A stretch of 64,000 bases of DNA from Formosa sp. (GTDB taxonomy: Bacteria; Bacteroidota; Bacteroidia; Flavobacteriales; Flavobacteriaceae), in the NCBI GenBank assembly GCA_018673215.1, contig JABHDE010000037.1:1-64000 (forward strand), written 5' to 3'. The notes beneath the pieces were generated by a model. It was not told where the DNA came from. It searched no databases and saw nothing but the letters and a program-made list of their open reading frames with translations. Position numbers and translations under genes: made by a program. The stretch's first letter is position 1; each line of letters opens with the position of its first letter. Shown here piece by piece: positions 1-10,310 of this stretch.

Positions 1-1930
1 CAAAATCGATAGTGATCCGTGCTTTATTTGGCGATTTACCGCCTTCTTGTCCTCTAGAGGGGTCAGACGTGCCTTCTCCAACTTGTCCAATAACAGAAGT
101 TACCAGAAAGTTTTTGCCATTAACCTCATATTTTTTCAAATAATCTTCTATATCTTTTTCGATTTCCATAGAAATAAGATTCGTTTCCTCAATGTCCGTT
201 CCAATGGGGTATTCTATAAAAACAAAGACTTGTTTGGCATCTGTATTTGGGAAAAACAATATTTTCGGAGGAAATGTGTACATTAGTAATGCCGCAAGAA
301 CCAATAACCCAAATGTTCCAATAACAATACTTGCAGGCTTTTTACCTTTGAGTGCATAACTTAAAAAGCGTTCATACAGGTTTTCTAACTTTGAAATAAA
401 AGTGGCTTTAGACTCTTTTTTAGGCACCACTTTCATATATACAGAAATTAACATCGGATTGATGATCAGGGCAACGAACAGTGATGAGCTCAATACAATA
501 ATTAAGGTAATTGGAAGCCATTTCATAAATTCACCCATAATGCCTTCCCATAAAATCAAAGGTAAAAATGCGGCTAAGGTTGTGGCGGTCGATGCAATAA
601 TTGGCATCGCTACTTCGCCAACACCAAGTTTAGCAGCTTTAATTCTTGGGTAGCCTTCGTCCATCAATCGATAGACATTTTCGACCACCACAATACCGTT
701 ATCCACCAACATTCCAAGAGCAATCACTAAAGAAAACAATACCATTGTATTAAGGGTGACCCCCATAAAACTCAATATGGAAAACGATAAAAACATCGAT
801 AGTGGAATGGCAATTCCAACAAACAAAGCATTTCTGAAACCCAAAAAGAAGTAGAGCACCGCAACCACTAGAATCACTCCTAAAATAATGCTGTTCTCAA
901 GATCGGAAACCATAGTGCGTGTGTCGTTGGACTGATCGTTTGTTTTAGAAATAATTAAATTTTGTGGGAAGACGTTTGTAGCAGCTTCTTCTAAAATTTC
1001 ATCAATTTTTTCGGAGGCTTCAAGAAGGTTCTGCCCCCCTCGTTTCTTAACATCCAGCATTACTACGGGCTGCATATATTCGCGAGCAAAACTCTCTTTT
1101 TCTTGTTCTTTAAAATTGACCTCGGCAATGTCTCTTAGATACACGATATTGCCTTTTTCTTGTTTAATGATAATATCTCTAACGGCTAAAGGATCATTAA
1201 ATTCCCCTAAGATTCGAACGGTTCTTCTGATGCCATTTTCTAAAATATCACCTCCAGAAACACTCATATTTTCAAAAGAAACAGCGTTTTCAATATCGTT
1301 GAAACTAATTTTTGAAGCTTCCATTTTGTATAAATCGACTGCAATTTCAAGTTCCTTTTCTTGAACCCCCCGAATGTCAACACTTGAGATTTCACTAAGC
1401 TCTTCTATTTCATCTTCTAAATATTCCGCATATTCTTTAAGTTGATCCATCGAAAATTCGCCGGACAAGTTAATATTCATAATTGGAATTCGCTCGCTAA
1501 AATTCATTTCTGAAACACTCGGCTCAGAGGGTAAATCTTTAGGGAAATCCGGGTCAGCCATCGCAACATCGACTTTGTCTTTCACTTTTTGAAGGGCTTC
1601 TGCTGGCGTAAAATCAAAACTAAATTCCACTACAATACTAGAGTACCCCTGAATGGAATTAGACGTGATTTTATCTACCCCTGTAATTGAATTTATTTCT
1701 TTTTCCAACCGTTTGGTAATGAGTTTTTCAACGTCTTTTTCAGAGTTCCCAGGGTAGGGAGTGGCAACATAGATTTGTGGAATAATAATTTCTGGAAAAT
1801 TTTCACGCGCCATTCCCATATACGAAAGTAATCCACTCAATACAATGATAAAAGTAATAACAGAAACGGTCATGCGATTTGATATCGCCCATGAAGAAAG
1901 TTTAAATTCTTTTATTTTTTTTGTGCTCAT
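1..1930 (-). CDS. RND efflux pump inner-membrane permease (partial)
   Basis: Inner-membrane proton/drug antiporter of the AcrB/HAE1 (RND) superfamily, the energy-coupled part of a three-part efflux pump. The gene starts at the ATG at 1928-1930 (product begins MSTKKIKEFKLSSWAISNRM) and leaves the left edge after about 643 codons, so the C-terminal third or more is missing. A first transmembrane helix lies near residues 20-40, followed by the porter region with the usual early motif NFPEIIIPQI. Near 690-720 the translation reads GMLVDNGIVVVEN, the RND TM4 signature; the second position of the usual Asp pair is Asn here. The start lies 3 bp after the stop of the adaptor gene, so it is the last gene of the tetR-tolC-hlyD-RND operon. 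The substrate cannot be told from the sequence. Confidence 0.93.
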   Translation of the reverse strand, partial: MSTKKIKEFKLSSWAISNRMTVSVITFIIVLSGLLSYMGMARENFPEIIIPQIYVATPYPGNSEKDVEKLITKRLEKEINSITGVDKITSNSIQGYSSIVVEFSFDFTPAEALQKVKDKVDVAMADPDFPKDLPSEPSVSEMNFSERIPIMNINLSGEFSMDQLKEYAEYLEDEIEELSEISSVDIRGVQEKELEIAVDLYKMEASKISFNDIENAVSFENMSVSGGDILENGIRRTVRILGEFNDPLAVRDIIIKQEKGNIVYLRDIAEVNFKEQEKESFAREYMQPVVMLDVKKRGGQNLLEASEKIDEILEEAATNVFPQNLIISKTNDQSNDTRTMVSDLENSIILGVILVVAVLYFFLGFRNALFVGIAIPLSMFLSFSILSFMGVTLNTMVLFSLVIALGMLVDNGIVVVENVYRLMDEGYPRIKAAKLGVGEVAMPIIASTATTLAAFLPLILWEGIMGEFMKWLPITLIIVLSSSLFVALIINPMLISVYMKVVPKKESKATFISKLENLYERFLSYALKGKKPASIVIGTFGLLVLAALLMYTFPPKILFFPNTDAKQVFVFIEYPIGTDIEETNLISMEIEKDIEDYLKKYEVNGKNFLVTSVIGQVGEGTSDPSRGQEGGKSPNKARITIDF

Positions 1931-1933
1931 AGT

Positions 1934-3094
1934 TTATTGTTGTACAAGAGTTACATCTTCGTTATTATTGACAAGTCGTGCGCCTTTGTCTACTAAAATA
2001 GAATTAGAAACAAGTCCGTCAGAGATGTACGATTGGTTGTCGTAATTCATTGCTTCTTTCACATACGTCTTTACAACTTTGTAGTTGTTTTCTTTTGGTT
2101 CAAGGGTGTAAACAAAGGTTTTATTATCTCGATCCTTTTGGACAAGACGGGACGGGACTACAATACCGTTCGCTTTAAAGTCATTTATTTTAAGGTTCGC
2201 TAGCAAATTCGCTTTTAACTCATTGTTAGAGTTTTTTAGATCTATGCGCGTTTTAAAACTTCGATTGTTGGGGTTGATAAAATTACCAACTTGAGATATT
2301 TTTGCTTTGGTGTTTAGATCTATTGAACTAAAACTCAAGAGTACTTCTGTTCCTTTTTTGATTGATTTTAAATAGGTCTCAGTAACGTCACTTTCGACGT
2401 AAACAGTATTTAAATTCACCAACCTTAAGAAGGGTGTTTGTGGAGAAGTGAGTTCTCCAATTTTGGCAAAAACTTGATCTATATTTCCTGAAAATGGAGC
2501 TATTATTTTCATTTTTCTTGCTTGTGCTCTCAAACTTTTTAAATTGTTTTCTAAACTTTCCTTTTGGGCTTTTGCTTGCAGGTACTGAATTTCACTTCCA
2601 ATGTTCTGATCCCAAAGTCTAGCTTGACGCTCAAAAGTTGTGGTTGCCAAAGATAGTTGGGTTTTTAATTGTAAAACAGAATTATCAATAACATCACTAT
2701 CCAACGTCGCCAGGATTTGTCCTTTTGTAACATTTTGCCCTTCTTTAACTAAGATCGCTGTGACCGTGCCTCCTATTTCAGCACGAAGATCGATGCTTTG
2801 ATCGGCCTTTACAGTTCCCTGTACTTCTATGTAATGATTAAAATCTTTGATCTCTGCATTAAGTGACGTCACCGTCATTATTTTTTTTAGAGTATCTAAT
2901 TCAGAAATAGCCTTTTCAACATCTTTTAGTTCTGTACCTATTCGGCTCATTTGCTTTATGAGTGCTGCCTTTTTTGTTTTCAGTTCGGTCAGGGATTGAG
3001 ATTCTTTGTCCGAAGTATTACAGGAAAGTATAAGGGATAAAATCAATAGTAAAAGTGTATTTTTCATAAGGGTAGTATTAAGATGGAATTTCAT
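1934..3094 (-). CDS. RND efflux periplasmic adaptor lipoprotein (HlyD/MFP family)
   Basis: Membrane fusion protein linking the inner-membrane RND pump to the TolC-like channel. The N-terminus is a lipoprotein signal with lipobox LILSC, so the protein is probably anchored in the inner membrane facing the periplasm. A short coiled coil follows (about residues 33-65). Then come a barrel-sandwich/lipoyl-like half (RAEIGGTVTAILVKEGQNV), a helical hairpin, the second lipoyl half (IIAPFSGNIDQVFAKIGE) and beta-barrel domains, in the family's usual order. At 386 aa it has a normal length. Its ATG is 3 bp after the tolC stop, which favours the start at 3094; an internal Met at 3067 would also leave a complete lipoprotein signal. 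Confidence 0.92.
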   Translation of the reverse strand: MKFHLNTTLMKNTLLLLILSLILSCNTSDKESQSLTELKTKKAALIKQMSRIGTELKDVEKAISELDTLKKIMTVTSLNAEIKDFNHYIEVQGTVKADQSIDLRAEIGGTVTAILVKEGQNVTKGQILATLDSDVIDNSVLQLKTQLSLATTTFERQARLWDQNIGSEIQYLQAKAQKESLENNLKSLRAQARKMKIIAPFSGNIDQVFAKIGELTSPQTPFLRLVNLNTVYVESDVTETYLKSIKKGTEVLLSFSSIDLNTKAKISQVGNFINPNNRSFKTRIDLKNSNNELKANLLANLKINDFKANGIVVPSRLVQKDRDNKTFVYTLEPKENNYKVVKTYVKEAMNYDNQSYISDGLVSNSILVDKGARLVNNNEDVTLVQQ

Positions 3095-3097
3095 TGT

Positions 3098-4438
3098 CTA
3101 ATTTTTAAGAGGGGGGTTGATAAGTACTTCTAAATCAATTCTTTTTATGAGAATATTCAGCATAGACTGTAAATAGTCTTGTTGTGCAGTGTATAATTGA
3201 CGTTGTGCTTGTGAAAGATCGAAACTTGTAGTCAGTCCTTCAAAAAATTTAACTTCATTTTTTTGTGCAATCTGCCCTGAAAGTTCAAGGGCCTCTTTTT
3301 TAATGTCAAGATCTTCAACGGCAAATTCGTAGTCACTTTTTGCACGAGCTATTTCTAATTTAATCTTTTCTGAAGTTTCCTTTAAAAGGGACTTAGATTT
3401 CTCTAAATTGAGGCGGGCTTTTTTGGTAGATGCGCTGCGTCCAAGAGAGCTAAAAATGGGGATGTCCATTGAGACACCAAACAGAGAAGATCCAAACCAA
3501 TCTTGAGAACTATCTAAAAAATCGAATTGATTATTATTTCCAGAATAACTGCCGTTTAAGAATGCATTAATACGAGGTAATGCTTTACTTTTTTCTAATT
3601 TCAACAGGAGTTCTTTCCCTTTTAAATCATTGAACGCAATTTTATAATCCACTACGTTTTCTACTTCAAGAATCGATTCTAAGGGCGTAAGAGAGGTGTA
3701 CATTGCGATCAGTTGATCCAAGCCATTTGTAAGTTCTACAGCAGTATCTAAATCCAATCCAAGGGTGTTATTAAACATTTGATATGCAATTTTTTTTAAG
3801 CGTTTTACATAACTTTGATTGCTTTTTAAACTAGCCAAGGTGAGTTGTAATTGCTGCACACTTTCTTGTTCGACCAAACCATTTTCGTAAACTTTTGTAA
3901 GATCTCTAACATTGTTTTCTAACAAGCTAATATTTGAATTTACAATCTTTAGGTTTTCTTCAGCAAGCAATACGTTTCCATAGGTGTAAGCGACCATTTT
4001 ACGAAGTTCAATTTCTGTTTTTTCTTTCGCATTTTCTGAAATCTCAAGGTATACTTTAGCTGCCTGTAAGCCTACCAAATACGACCCATCAAATATTTTC
4101 TGAGAAATCGTAACCGTTCCATTCATTGTTTGTTTTGTTCCAAAAGTAATTTCAGAAAACTGACCTGGACTTCCTCCAAAGAATTCTGCAGGGATCAACG
4201 ATATTTGTTGTTTCAACCAGTTGTTATAGGTGATTCCTGCTTTAATTTGAGGCAATCCAGTGGATGTTGTTTCCCATTTTTGGAGTTTGGAAATTTCTAC
4301 ATCACGGGCGGCATTTTTGCTCAAAGAATTATTTTGAAGCGCAAAATCAACGGCTTCTTTTAATGAAAATCGCGACATCTCTTGTTGAGAAAATACCGAT
4401 GTAGTTATTAGTAAAAAGAGTATAAATTTAGGAAGCAT
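3098..4438 (-). CDS. TolC family outer-membrane efflux channel
   Basis: Outer-membrane channel of the efflux pump. The 446 aa product has a Sec signal (MLPKFILFLLITTSVFSQQE) and two similar halves rich in long amphipathic helices, as expected of the TolC/OEP fold (for example ALQNNSLSKNAARDVEISKL near the N-terminus and a matching helical stretch near residues 335-420). No lipobox Cys follows the signal, unlike OprM-type relatives. Its start overlaps the 3' end of the upstream tetR gene by 11 bp, which suggests translational coupling. It lies immediately upstream of the adaptor and the RND permease, so all three pump parts are encoded in order channel-adaptor-permease. Confidence 0.92.
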   Translation of the reverse strand: MLPKFILFLLITTSVFSQQEMSRFSLKEAVDFALQNNSLSKNAARDVEISKLQKWETTSTGLPQIKAGITYNNWLKQQISLIPAEFFGGSPGQFSEITFGTKQTMNGTVTISQKIFDGSYLVGLQAAKVYLEISENAKEKTEIELRKMVAYTYGNVLLAEENLKIVNSNISLLENNVRDLTKVYENGLVEQESVQQLQLTLASLKSNQSYVKRLKKIAYQMFNNTLGLDLDTAVELTNGLDQLIAMYTSLTPLESILEVENVVDYKIAFNDLKGKELLLKLEKSKALPRINAFLNGSYSGNNNQFDFLDSSQDWFGSSLFGVSMDIPIFSSLGRSASTKKARLNLEKSKSLLKETSEKIKLEIARAKSDYEFAVEDLDIKKEALELSGQIAQKNEVKFFEGLTTSFDLSQAQRQLYTAQQDYLQSMLNILIKRIDLEVLINPPLKN

Positions 4439-5045
4439 TTGGCGTAAGATTTGATTGTATATAATTATTCAGCAGATTTAATCCTGATTTGGTAACAATG
4501 GCTCGTAAATGGTATTCGAGGTAACTTTCAAAAAGATAGTTTTTATCAAAAAGTTGTTCTGGGAAAACACTAATATCCCGAATAGCAGTCATCCCATTAA
4601 AATACAACCTCGATATAAAATTAATATCAATATCAGGTCTAAACAATCCAGTATCCATTCCCATTTTTAGACTGTTCTCAACAGATGAGTGCATCTTTTC
4701 AAATTGTTTAATTTTTAGACGCTCAAAAATTTGAGGGTAATATTTTTTAAGTTGATACTGTGGTGAAACACGTTCATTTTTGAAGTAATTCATCACAAAC
4801 ATTTTGATGTCATACAGTTCTTCAATAGGGTTGATTGAGGCTGCATTAATTCTGTCAATTCCATCAGAAATATGATCTAGAATAGAAAAAGTAACCACCT
4901 CTACAAGCTCTGTTTTGTTAGCAAAATGGGCGTAAATTGTCTTTTTCGAAATTCCCATAGCATTTGCAATGTCATCCATTGTGACGCTTTTGAATCCGAA
5001 GGATAAAAATAACTCTTCTGCTTTTGATATAATGTTTTCTCTCAT
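4428..5045 (-). CDS. TetR/AcrR family repressor of the efflux operon
   Basis: One-component transcriptional regulator. The N-terminal helix-turn-helix is clear (VTMDDIANAMGISKKTIYAH), followed by an all-helical ligand domain. I place the start at the Met at 5043-5045 (MRENIISKAEELF). The reading frame continues upstream to 5084, but that would place coding sequence inside a perfect palindrome and add a non-family N-terminus. This gives about 205 aa, normal for the family. It is the first gene of the tetR-tolC-hlyD-RND operon and overlaps tolC by 11 bp. Autorepression through the palindrome at 5068-5095 is the likely control; the inducer is unknown. Confidence 0.9.
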   Translation of the reverse strand: MRENIISKAEELFLSFGFKSVTMDDIANAMGISKKTIYAHFANKTELVEVVTFSILDHISDGIDRINAASINPIEELYDIKMFVMNYFKNERVSPQYQLKKYYPQIFERLKIKQFEKMHSSVENSLKMGMDTGLFRPDIDINFISRLYFNGMTAIRDISVFPEQLFDKNYLFESYLEYHLRAIVTKSGLNLLNNYIQSNLTPNAS

Positions 5046-5067
5046 AATTGTCTGCAAACCTACAACA

Positions 5068-5095
5068 GGAAACTTAAAAAACAATTTAAGTTTCC
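5068..5095. promoter_or_regulatory. Perfect 10-bp inverted repeat, probable TetR operator
   Basis: GGAAACTTAA at 5068-5077 is repeated exactly as its reverse complement at 5086-5095, with an 8-bp spacer. It lies 22 bp upstream of the tetR start and in the intergenic space shared with the divergent polyprenyl synthetase gene. Size and position fit a TetR-family operator; binding by the adjacent TetR is inferred. Confidence 0.65.
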
Positions 5096-5131
5096 AAAGT
5101 TTTACAAAGATTTAACATTTATTAGTTTCTC

Positions 5132-5166
5132 TTTGTAACTTAGTTTTAGGAATTCACTTATTTTTG
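5132..5166 (+). promoter_or_regulatory. Bacteroidetes-type promoter for polyprenyl synthetase
   Basis: TTTG at 5132-5135 and TATTTTTG at 5159-5166 are separated by 23 bp and match the -33/-7 consensus TTTG-N17..23-TAnnTTTG. The -7 box ends only 4 bp before the ATG at 5171, so a transcript from it would have almost no leader. Confidence 0.55.
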
Positions 5167-5170
5167 TCTT

Positions 5171-6145
5171 ATGAAAGCCATTGAAACATACCAAAAACAA
5201 TTTTTAGCATATTTAGAAAATTACAAATCGGTCCGAGAGCCTAAAAACCTTTACCAACCCATTGAGTATATTCTAAATTTAGGCGGAAAGCGTTTACGCC
5301 CTGTTTTGACCCTTATGACAGCAGAGTGCTTTGAAGGGAATGTTAATAATGCCCTAGACGCTGCCTTGGCAGTAGAGGTTTTTCATAACTTCTCACTCAT
5401 TCATGATGATATTATGGACGCTGCTCCGCTGCGTCGTGGTCATCAAACTGTGCACGAAAAGTGGGATTTAAATACCGGAATTTTATCGGGGGATGCAATG
5501 CTTATTATGGCTTATCAACTTTTTGAAAACTATCCACCAGACGTTTTTCAAAAGCTAGCCATACTTTTTAGTAAAACCGCTTTAGAAGTTTGTGAGGGCC
5601 AACAATATGACATTGATTTTGAAACGCGTGATACTGTTTCAATTTCAGAGTATCTTAAAATGATTGAATACAAAACAGCAGTATTAGTTGGCGCTGCGAT
5701 GAAAATGGGCGCTATTATTGCCAACGCATCAGTAGAGGACCAAGACAGAAGTTATGAATTTGGAAAAAATTTAGGAATTGCTTTTCAATTACAAGACGAT
5801 TACTTAGATGTTTTTGGCGATCCAGATACATTTGGAAAACAAGTTGGGGGCGATATTATAGAAAATAAAAAAACCTTCTTATACTTAAAGGCTTTAGAAT
5901 TTTCATCAGAATCGGACCAACAAAAATTGAAAGACTTGTTCAGCACAGAAGATACCGACTCAAAAAATAAAGTAGAGGTTGTTAAGCAGATCTTTAATGC
6001 TTCAGGATCCTCTGAGGCGACTAAAAAGGCGATTACCTACTATACCAAAACAGCCTTTGAGGTTTTAAAAACCATGAATATTTCAGAAAAAAAGAAACAA
6101 ACTCTTTCAAACTTTGGAACGCAACTTATGACTCGAGACGTTTAA
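5171..6145 (+). CDS. Polyprenyl (isoprenyl) diphosphate synthase
   Basis: Trans-prenyltransferase that condenses isopentenyl diphosphate with allylic diphosphates to make precursors for quinones or undecaprenyl synthesis. The 324 aa protein shows GGKRLRP (IPP binding, residues 38-44), the first Asp-rich motif DDIMD (79-83) followed by RRG, and the second Asp-rich motif QDDYLDVFGD. The first motif is the short DDxxD form without the two-residue insertion seen in typical bacterial farnesyl diphosphate synthases. Product chain length cannot be fixed from this alone, so no gene symbol is given. It is transcribed divergently from the efflux operon and followed by the separate sucA promoter. Confidence 0.93.
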   Translation: MKAIETYQKQFLAYLENYKSVREPKNLYQPIEYILNLGGKRLRPVLTLMTAECFEGNVNNALDAALAVEVFHNFSLIHDDIMDAAPLRRGHQTVHEKWDLNTGILSGDAMLIMAYQLFENYPPDVFQKLAILFSKTALEVCEGQQYDIDFETRDTVSISEYLKMIEYKTAVLVGAAMKMGAIIANASVEDQDRSYEFGKNLGIAFQLQDDYLDVFGDPDTFGKQVGGDIIENKKTFLYLKALEFSSESDQQKLKDLFSTEDTDSKNKVEVVKQIFNASGSSEATKKAITYYTKTAFEVLKTMNISEKKKQTLSNFGTQLMTRDV

Positions 6146-6201
6146 AATCGTTGCTTTTGTTCGATAATATTTAATATCTTCATATTTATATCATTTTCAT
6201 A

Positions 6202-6230
6202 TTTGATATCCCTGAAAAATCGTATTTTTG
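6202..6230 (+). promoter_or_regulatory. Promoter of sucAB
   Basis: TTTG at 6202-6205, 17-bp spacer, TATTTTTG at 6223-6230. This is an exact match to the Bacteroidetes -33/-7 consensus, about 40 bp upstream of the sucA ATG at 6270. Confidence 0.7.
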
Positions 6231-6269
6231 ACCTATATTTTTCTAAAGAAAAAATAGAATAACAAATTC

Positions 6270-9038
6270 ATGGATAAGTATTCTTTTTTAAACGCCGCCC
6301 ATACCGCCTATTTTGCGGATTTATACGAACAATATCAACAAGATCCTGATAGTGTGGAACCCAGCTGGAAAGCTTTTTTTCAAGGCTATGATTTTGGAAG
6401 CGATAACTACGGAGTTTCAGGTGAAATTGTAGAAGGTGTAGACACTCAAATTCCCGAGCATGTCCAAAAAGAATTCCAAGTTGTTAAACTTATCGATGAT
6501 TACCGTACTCGTGGACATTTATTTACCAAAACGAACCCTGTCAGAGATCGCAGAAAATACACACCTTCTTTAGAGTTAAGCAATTTTGGACTGTCGTCCG
6601 CAGACTTAGATACCGTTTTTAATGCAGGTGATATTATTGGGATTGGGCCTCAAAGCTTGCGTGAGATTCAAAAGCATCTGGAAGCTATTTATTGCGATGC
6701 AATCGGCGTAGAATACATGTACATCCGAAGACCAAATGAGCGTCAATGGATTCAAGATAAACTTAACAATAATGATAATCACGGTAATTTCACGCCGAAT
6801 CAAAAAAAACACATCCTCAAAAAACTAAACGAAGCGGTTTCGTTTGAAACCTTTTTGCATACAAAGTATGTGGGTCAAAAACGGTTTTCTCTGGAAGGAA
6901 ACGAATCTTTAATTCCTGCCGTGGATGCGCTTATCGAAAAAGCGGCTGCCTATGGGGTCAAAGAATTTGTCATGGGCATGGCCCACCGAGGTCGTTTGAG
7001 TACATTGACCAATATTTTTGGCAAATCGGCCAGTGATATTTTTAGTGAATTTGACGGTAAAGATTATGAAGAAGAAGTTTTTGATGGCGATGTGAAATAC
7101 CACCTTGGTTGGACAAGTGATCGATTGACAGATAATGGCAATCGAATCAACTTAAGTATTGCACCCAACCCTTCTCACTTAGAAACCGTAGGGGCAGTTG
7201 TTGAAGGAATCACAAGAGCCAAACAAGACAAGCTCAACCCTGAAGATGCCAGCAAAGTGTTGCCTATTGTGGTACACGGAGATGCTGCTATCGCAGGTCA
7301 AGGACTTGTTTATGAAGTCGTTCAAATGGCACAGTTAGATGGCTATAAAACCAATGGAACCATTCATATCGTGGTCAATAACCAAATTGGATTTACCACA
7401 AATTATCTCGATGCACGTTCCTCTACCTATTGTACAGATGTTGCAAAAGTGACCCTGTCTCCGGTATTACATGTCAATGCTGATGATGCCGAAGCTGTAG
7501 TGCACTCGATTTTATTTGCCTTAGATTTTAGAATGCAGTTTAAGCGGGATGTATTTATTGATTTATTAGGCTATCGAAAATATGGTCATAACGAAGGAGA
7601 TGAACCGCGTTTTACACAACCGAAGCTCTATAAAGCCATTGCAAGTCATAACAACCCGCGCAATATTTATGCACAAAAATTAATGGATGAAGGCATTATT
7701 GATTCCAATTATGTTTCAAAGCTTGAGCAAGATTATAAAGCTTCTTTAGAAACGGAATTAGTTACCTCCCGAAAAGAAGATAAAACCGTTATTACCCCAT
7801 TTATGCAAGAGGCTTGGAGTAAATTTCCTAGAGCCAATTCTCATAAAATGAATGTATCAATAGATACCACATACCCTAAAGAAAAACTTGTTACACTCGC
7901 AAAAGTTATATCCTCACTCCCAGAAGACAAGAAGTTTATACGCAAAATTTCACGTTTGATTGAAGCTCGAAAACAAATGTTTGAGGATGATAAACTCGAT
8001 TGGTCTATGGCCGAACATTTGGCCTATGGTTCGCTTTTAGAAGAAGGTTTTAATGTGCGTATTTCTGGACAGGATGTCGAGCGGGGGACGTTCTCACACC
8101 GACATGCCGTAGTAAAAGTTGAAGACAGTGAAGAAGAAGTGATTCTACTCAAAAATATAAGTCCAAACCAAGGACAATTTAATATTTATAACTCTTTGTT
8201 ATCCGAATATGGAGTTGTTGGATTTGACTATGGCTATGCCATGGCAAGCCCAAACACCCTTACTATCTGGGAAGCTCAATTTGGGGATTTCAGTAATGGC
8301 GCCCAAATTATGATTGACCAATACATATCATGTGGAGAAGATAAATGGAAAACACCCAACGGAATTGTAATGTTATTACCGCATGGCTATGAAGGTCAAG
8401 GAGCAGAACATTCCTCAGGACGAATGGAACGTTATCTGCAACTCTGCGCAAAAGACAATATGTTTATTGCCGATTGTACCACACCAGCTAATATGTACCA
8501 TTTATTGAGACGCCAACTCAAAGCTGATTTCAGAAAGCCATTAATTGTATTTACACCTAAAAGTTTATTGCGTCACCCAAAAGTAGTGTCTACGGTTGAT
8601 GAATTTGCTAATGGAAGTTTCCAAATGCTAATTGATGATGCCTCAGCACAAGCAGAAACCATTAAAACCTTGGTTTTTGTAACCGGTAAATTCTATTATG
8701 ATTTATTAGAAGTGCAAGAAAACTTAGGCAGAACCGATGTTGCTCTGGTTCGAATTGAACAACTATTTCCACTTCCAGAAGACGAAATAGAGGCAGTGAT
8801 TTCAAAATATAAAAATACAGAGGACATTGTTTGGGCACAAGAAGAACCAAGAAATATGGGGGCTTACGCCCACATCTTAATGCATATCGACGCTGCTAAG
8901 CATTGGCGTGTGGCTTCAAGACGAAGCTACAGTGCACCCGCGGCTGGAAGTGCCACACGCTCCAAAAAACGACACAAAGAAGTCATAGACTTTGTTTTTG
9001 ATAAAACAAAAGACAACCAAAGAAAAAAACTAAAATAA
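6270..9038 (+). CDS. sucA: 2-oxoglutarate dehydrogenase E1 component
   Basis: Thiamine-diphosphate-dependent decarboxylase of the TCA-cycle 2-oxoglutarate dehydrogenase complex. It converts 2-oxoglutarate to a succinyl group carried on the E2 lipoamide. The 922 aa length is typical. Visible landmarks: the short N-terminal E1o segment ([20 protein letters not shown]), [13 protein letters not shown], the ThDP/Mg region [10 protein letters not shown] and NNQIGFTT, and the transketolase-like C-terminal half with [16 protein letters not shown]. It is followed 7 bp later by sucB, so E1 and E2 are co-transcribed; the E3 gene is not in this window. Confidence 0.98.
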   Translation: MDKYSFLNAAHTAYFADLYEQYQQDPDSVEPSWKAFFQGYDFGSDNYGVSGEIVEGVDTQIPEHVQKEFQVVKLIDDYRTRGHLFTKTNPVRDRRKYTPSLELSNFGLSSADLDTVFNAGDIIGIGPQSLREIQKHLEAIYCDAIGVEYMYIRRPNERQWIQDKLNNNDNHGNFTPNQKKHILKKLNEAVSFETFLHTKYVGQKRFSLEGNESLIPAVDALIEKAAAYGVKEFVMGMAHRGRLSTLTNIFGKSASDIFSEFDGKDYEEEVFDGDVKYHLGWTSDRLTDNGNRINLSIAPNPSHLETVGAVVEGITRAKQDKLNPEDASKVLPIVVHGDAAIAGQGLVYEVVQMAQLDGYKTNGTIHIVVNNQIGFTTNYLDARSSTYCTDVAKVTLSPVLHVNADDAEAVVHSILFALDFRMQFKRDVFIDLLGYRKYGHNEGDEPRFTQPKLYKAIASHNNPRNIYAQKLMDEGIIDSNYVSKLEQDYKASLETELVTSRKEDKTVITPFMQEAWSKFPRANSHKMNVSIDTTYPKEKLVTLAKVISSLPEDKKFIRKISRLIEARKQMFEDDKLDWSMAEHLAYGSLLEEGFNVRISGQDVERGTFSHRHAVVKVEDSEEEVILLKNISPNQGQFNIYNSLLSEYGVVGFDYGYAMASPNTLTIWEAQFGDFSNGAQIMIDQYISCGEDKWKTPNGIVMLLPHGYEGQGAEHSSGRMERYLQLCAKDNMFIADCTTPANMYHLLRRQLKADFRKPLIVFTPKSLLRHPKVVSTVDEFANGSFQMLIDDASAQAETIKTLVFVTGKFYYDLLEVQENLGRTDVALVRIEQLFPLPEDEIEAVISKYKNTEDIVWAQEEPRNMGAYAHILMHIDAAKHWRVASRRSYSAPAAGSATRSKKRHKEVIDFVFDKTKDNQRKKLK

Positions 9039-9045
9039 ACACACA

Positions 9046-10257
9046 ATGATTTTAGAAATGAAAGTGCCCTCACCAGGCGAATCCATCACAGAAGTAGAAA
9101 TTGCAGAATGGTTAGTTCAAGAAGGGGATTATGTAGAAAAAGACCAAGCTATTGCGGAGGTTGATAGCGATAAAGCAACCTTAGAGTTGCCAGCAGAAGC
9201 GAGTGGAACCGTCACCTTTAAAGCGGAAGTAGGCGATGCTGTTGAGGTAGGAGCTGTGGTGTGTTTGATTGACACCAGTGCTGCTAAACCAGAAGTGGGC
9301 GATGCACCTAAAGCGACTGTTGCCACACCAGAAGTTGTTTCAACGCCAAAAGTTGAAGCCGTAGCAAATACATCTTATGCCACAGGATCTGCAAGCCCTG
9401 CAGCTAAAAAAATACTGTCTGAAAAAGGCATTGAAGCCAACGCAATTACAGGCACCGGAAAAGATGGACGCATCACAAAAGAAGATGCTGTTAAGGCCGT
9501 TCCATCAATGGGACAACAAATAAACGTAGAAGGACGTGGTGTGTCACGTTCTAAACTTTCTATGTTACGTCGAAAAGTAGCAGAACGTTTGGTGACTGCC
9601 AAAAACGAAACGGCTATGTTAACGACGTTTAACGAAGTTGATATGTCTCCAATTTTCGAATTGAGAAAACAATACAAAGAAACCTTTAAAGAAAAGCACG
9701 ATGTTGGACTTGGGTTTATGAGTTTCTTTACGCTCGCCGTGGTGCGTGCCTTAAAATTATTCCCTTCGGTCAATTCTATGATCGATGGAAAAGAAATGAT
9801 TTCATACGATTTTTGTGATATCAGTATTGCTGTTTCTGGTCCTAAAGGACTCATGGTTCCTGTGATTCGCAATGCAGAAGACTTATCGTTCCGTGGCGTA
9901 GAAGCAGAGGTGAAACGTTTGGCCATTCGGGCTCGTGATGGGCAAATCACCGTCGATGAAATGACAGGTGGAACCTTTACCATTTCTAATGGAGGGGTTT
10001 TTGGAAGCATGCTTTCAACACCAATTATCAACCCACCACAAAGTGCCATTCTTGGAATGCATAATATTGTCGAACGTCCAGTCGCCATTGATGGGAAGGT
10101 AGAAATTCGTCCGATTATGTACGTTGCCTTGTCTTATGACCATAGAATCATTGATGGTAGAGAATCGGTTGGGTTCCTAGTCGCGGTGAAAGAAGCGCTC
10201 GAAAATCCACAAGAATTTTTGATGAATGAAGATGTTAAAAAGGCGTTAGAGCTTTAA
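9046..10257 (+). CDS. sucB: 2-oxoglutarate dehydrogenase E2, dihydrolipoyl succinyltransferase
   Basis: Core acyltransferase of the 2-oxoglutarate dehydrogenase complex, moving the succinyl group from lipoamide to CoA. Order in the 403 aa product: one lipoyl domain with [11 protein letters not shown] (lipoylated Lys43), a linker rich in Ala/Pro/Val, the peripheral-subunit-binding domain ([18 protein letters not shown]), another short linker, and the catalytic domain ending in the active-site motif [12 protein letters not shown] with catalytic His and Asp. The single lipoyl domain and the position directly after sucA favour succinyl- over acetyltransferase. No Shine-Dalgarno sequence is obvious in the 7-bp gap. 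Confidence 0.97.
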   Translation: MILEMKVPSPGESITEVEIAEWLVQEGDYVEKDQAIAEVDSDKATLELPAEASGTVTFKAEVGDAVEVGAVVCLIDTSAAKPEVGDAPKATVATPEVVSTPKVEAVANTSYATGSASPAAKKILSEKGIEANAITGTGKDGRITKEDAVKAVPSMGQQINVEGRGVSRSKLSMLRRKVAERLVTAKNETAMLTTFNEVDMSPIFELRKQYKETFKEKHDVGLGFMSFFTLAVVRALKLFPSVNSMIDGKEMISYDFCDISIAVSGPKGLMVPVIRNAEDLSFRGVEAEVKRLAIRARDGQITVDEMTGGTFTISNGGVFGSMLSTPIINPPQSAILGMHNIVERPVAIDGKVEIRPIMYVALSYDHRIIDGRESVGFLVAVKEALENPQEFLMNEDVKKALEL

Positions 10258-10310
10258 AGTTAGTAAGTACGAGCAAAAGATGCTGCTCTAACGGGGAGGC
10301 ACTTTATTCT

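Noticed and set aside
9375-10088. 237-codon open frame antisense to sucB
   Set aside because: It has no recognisable domain and mirrors the codon pattern of sucB, whose protein is certain; a shadow frame.
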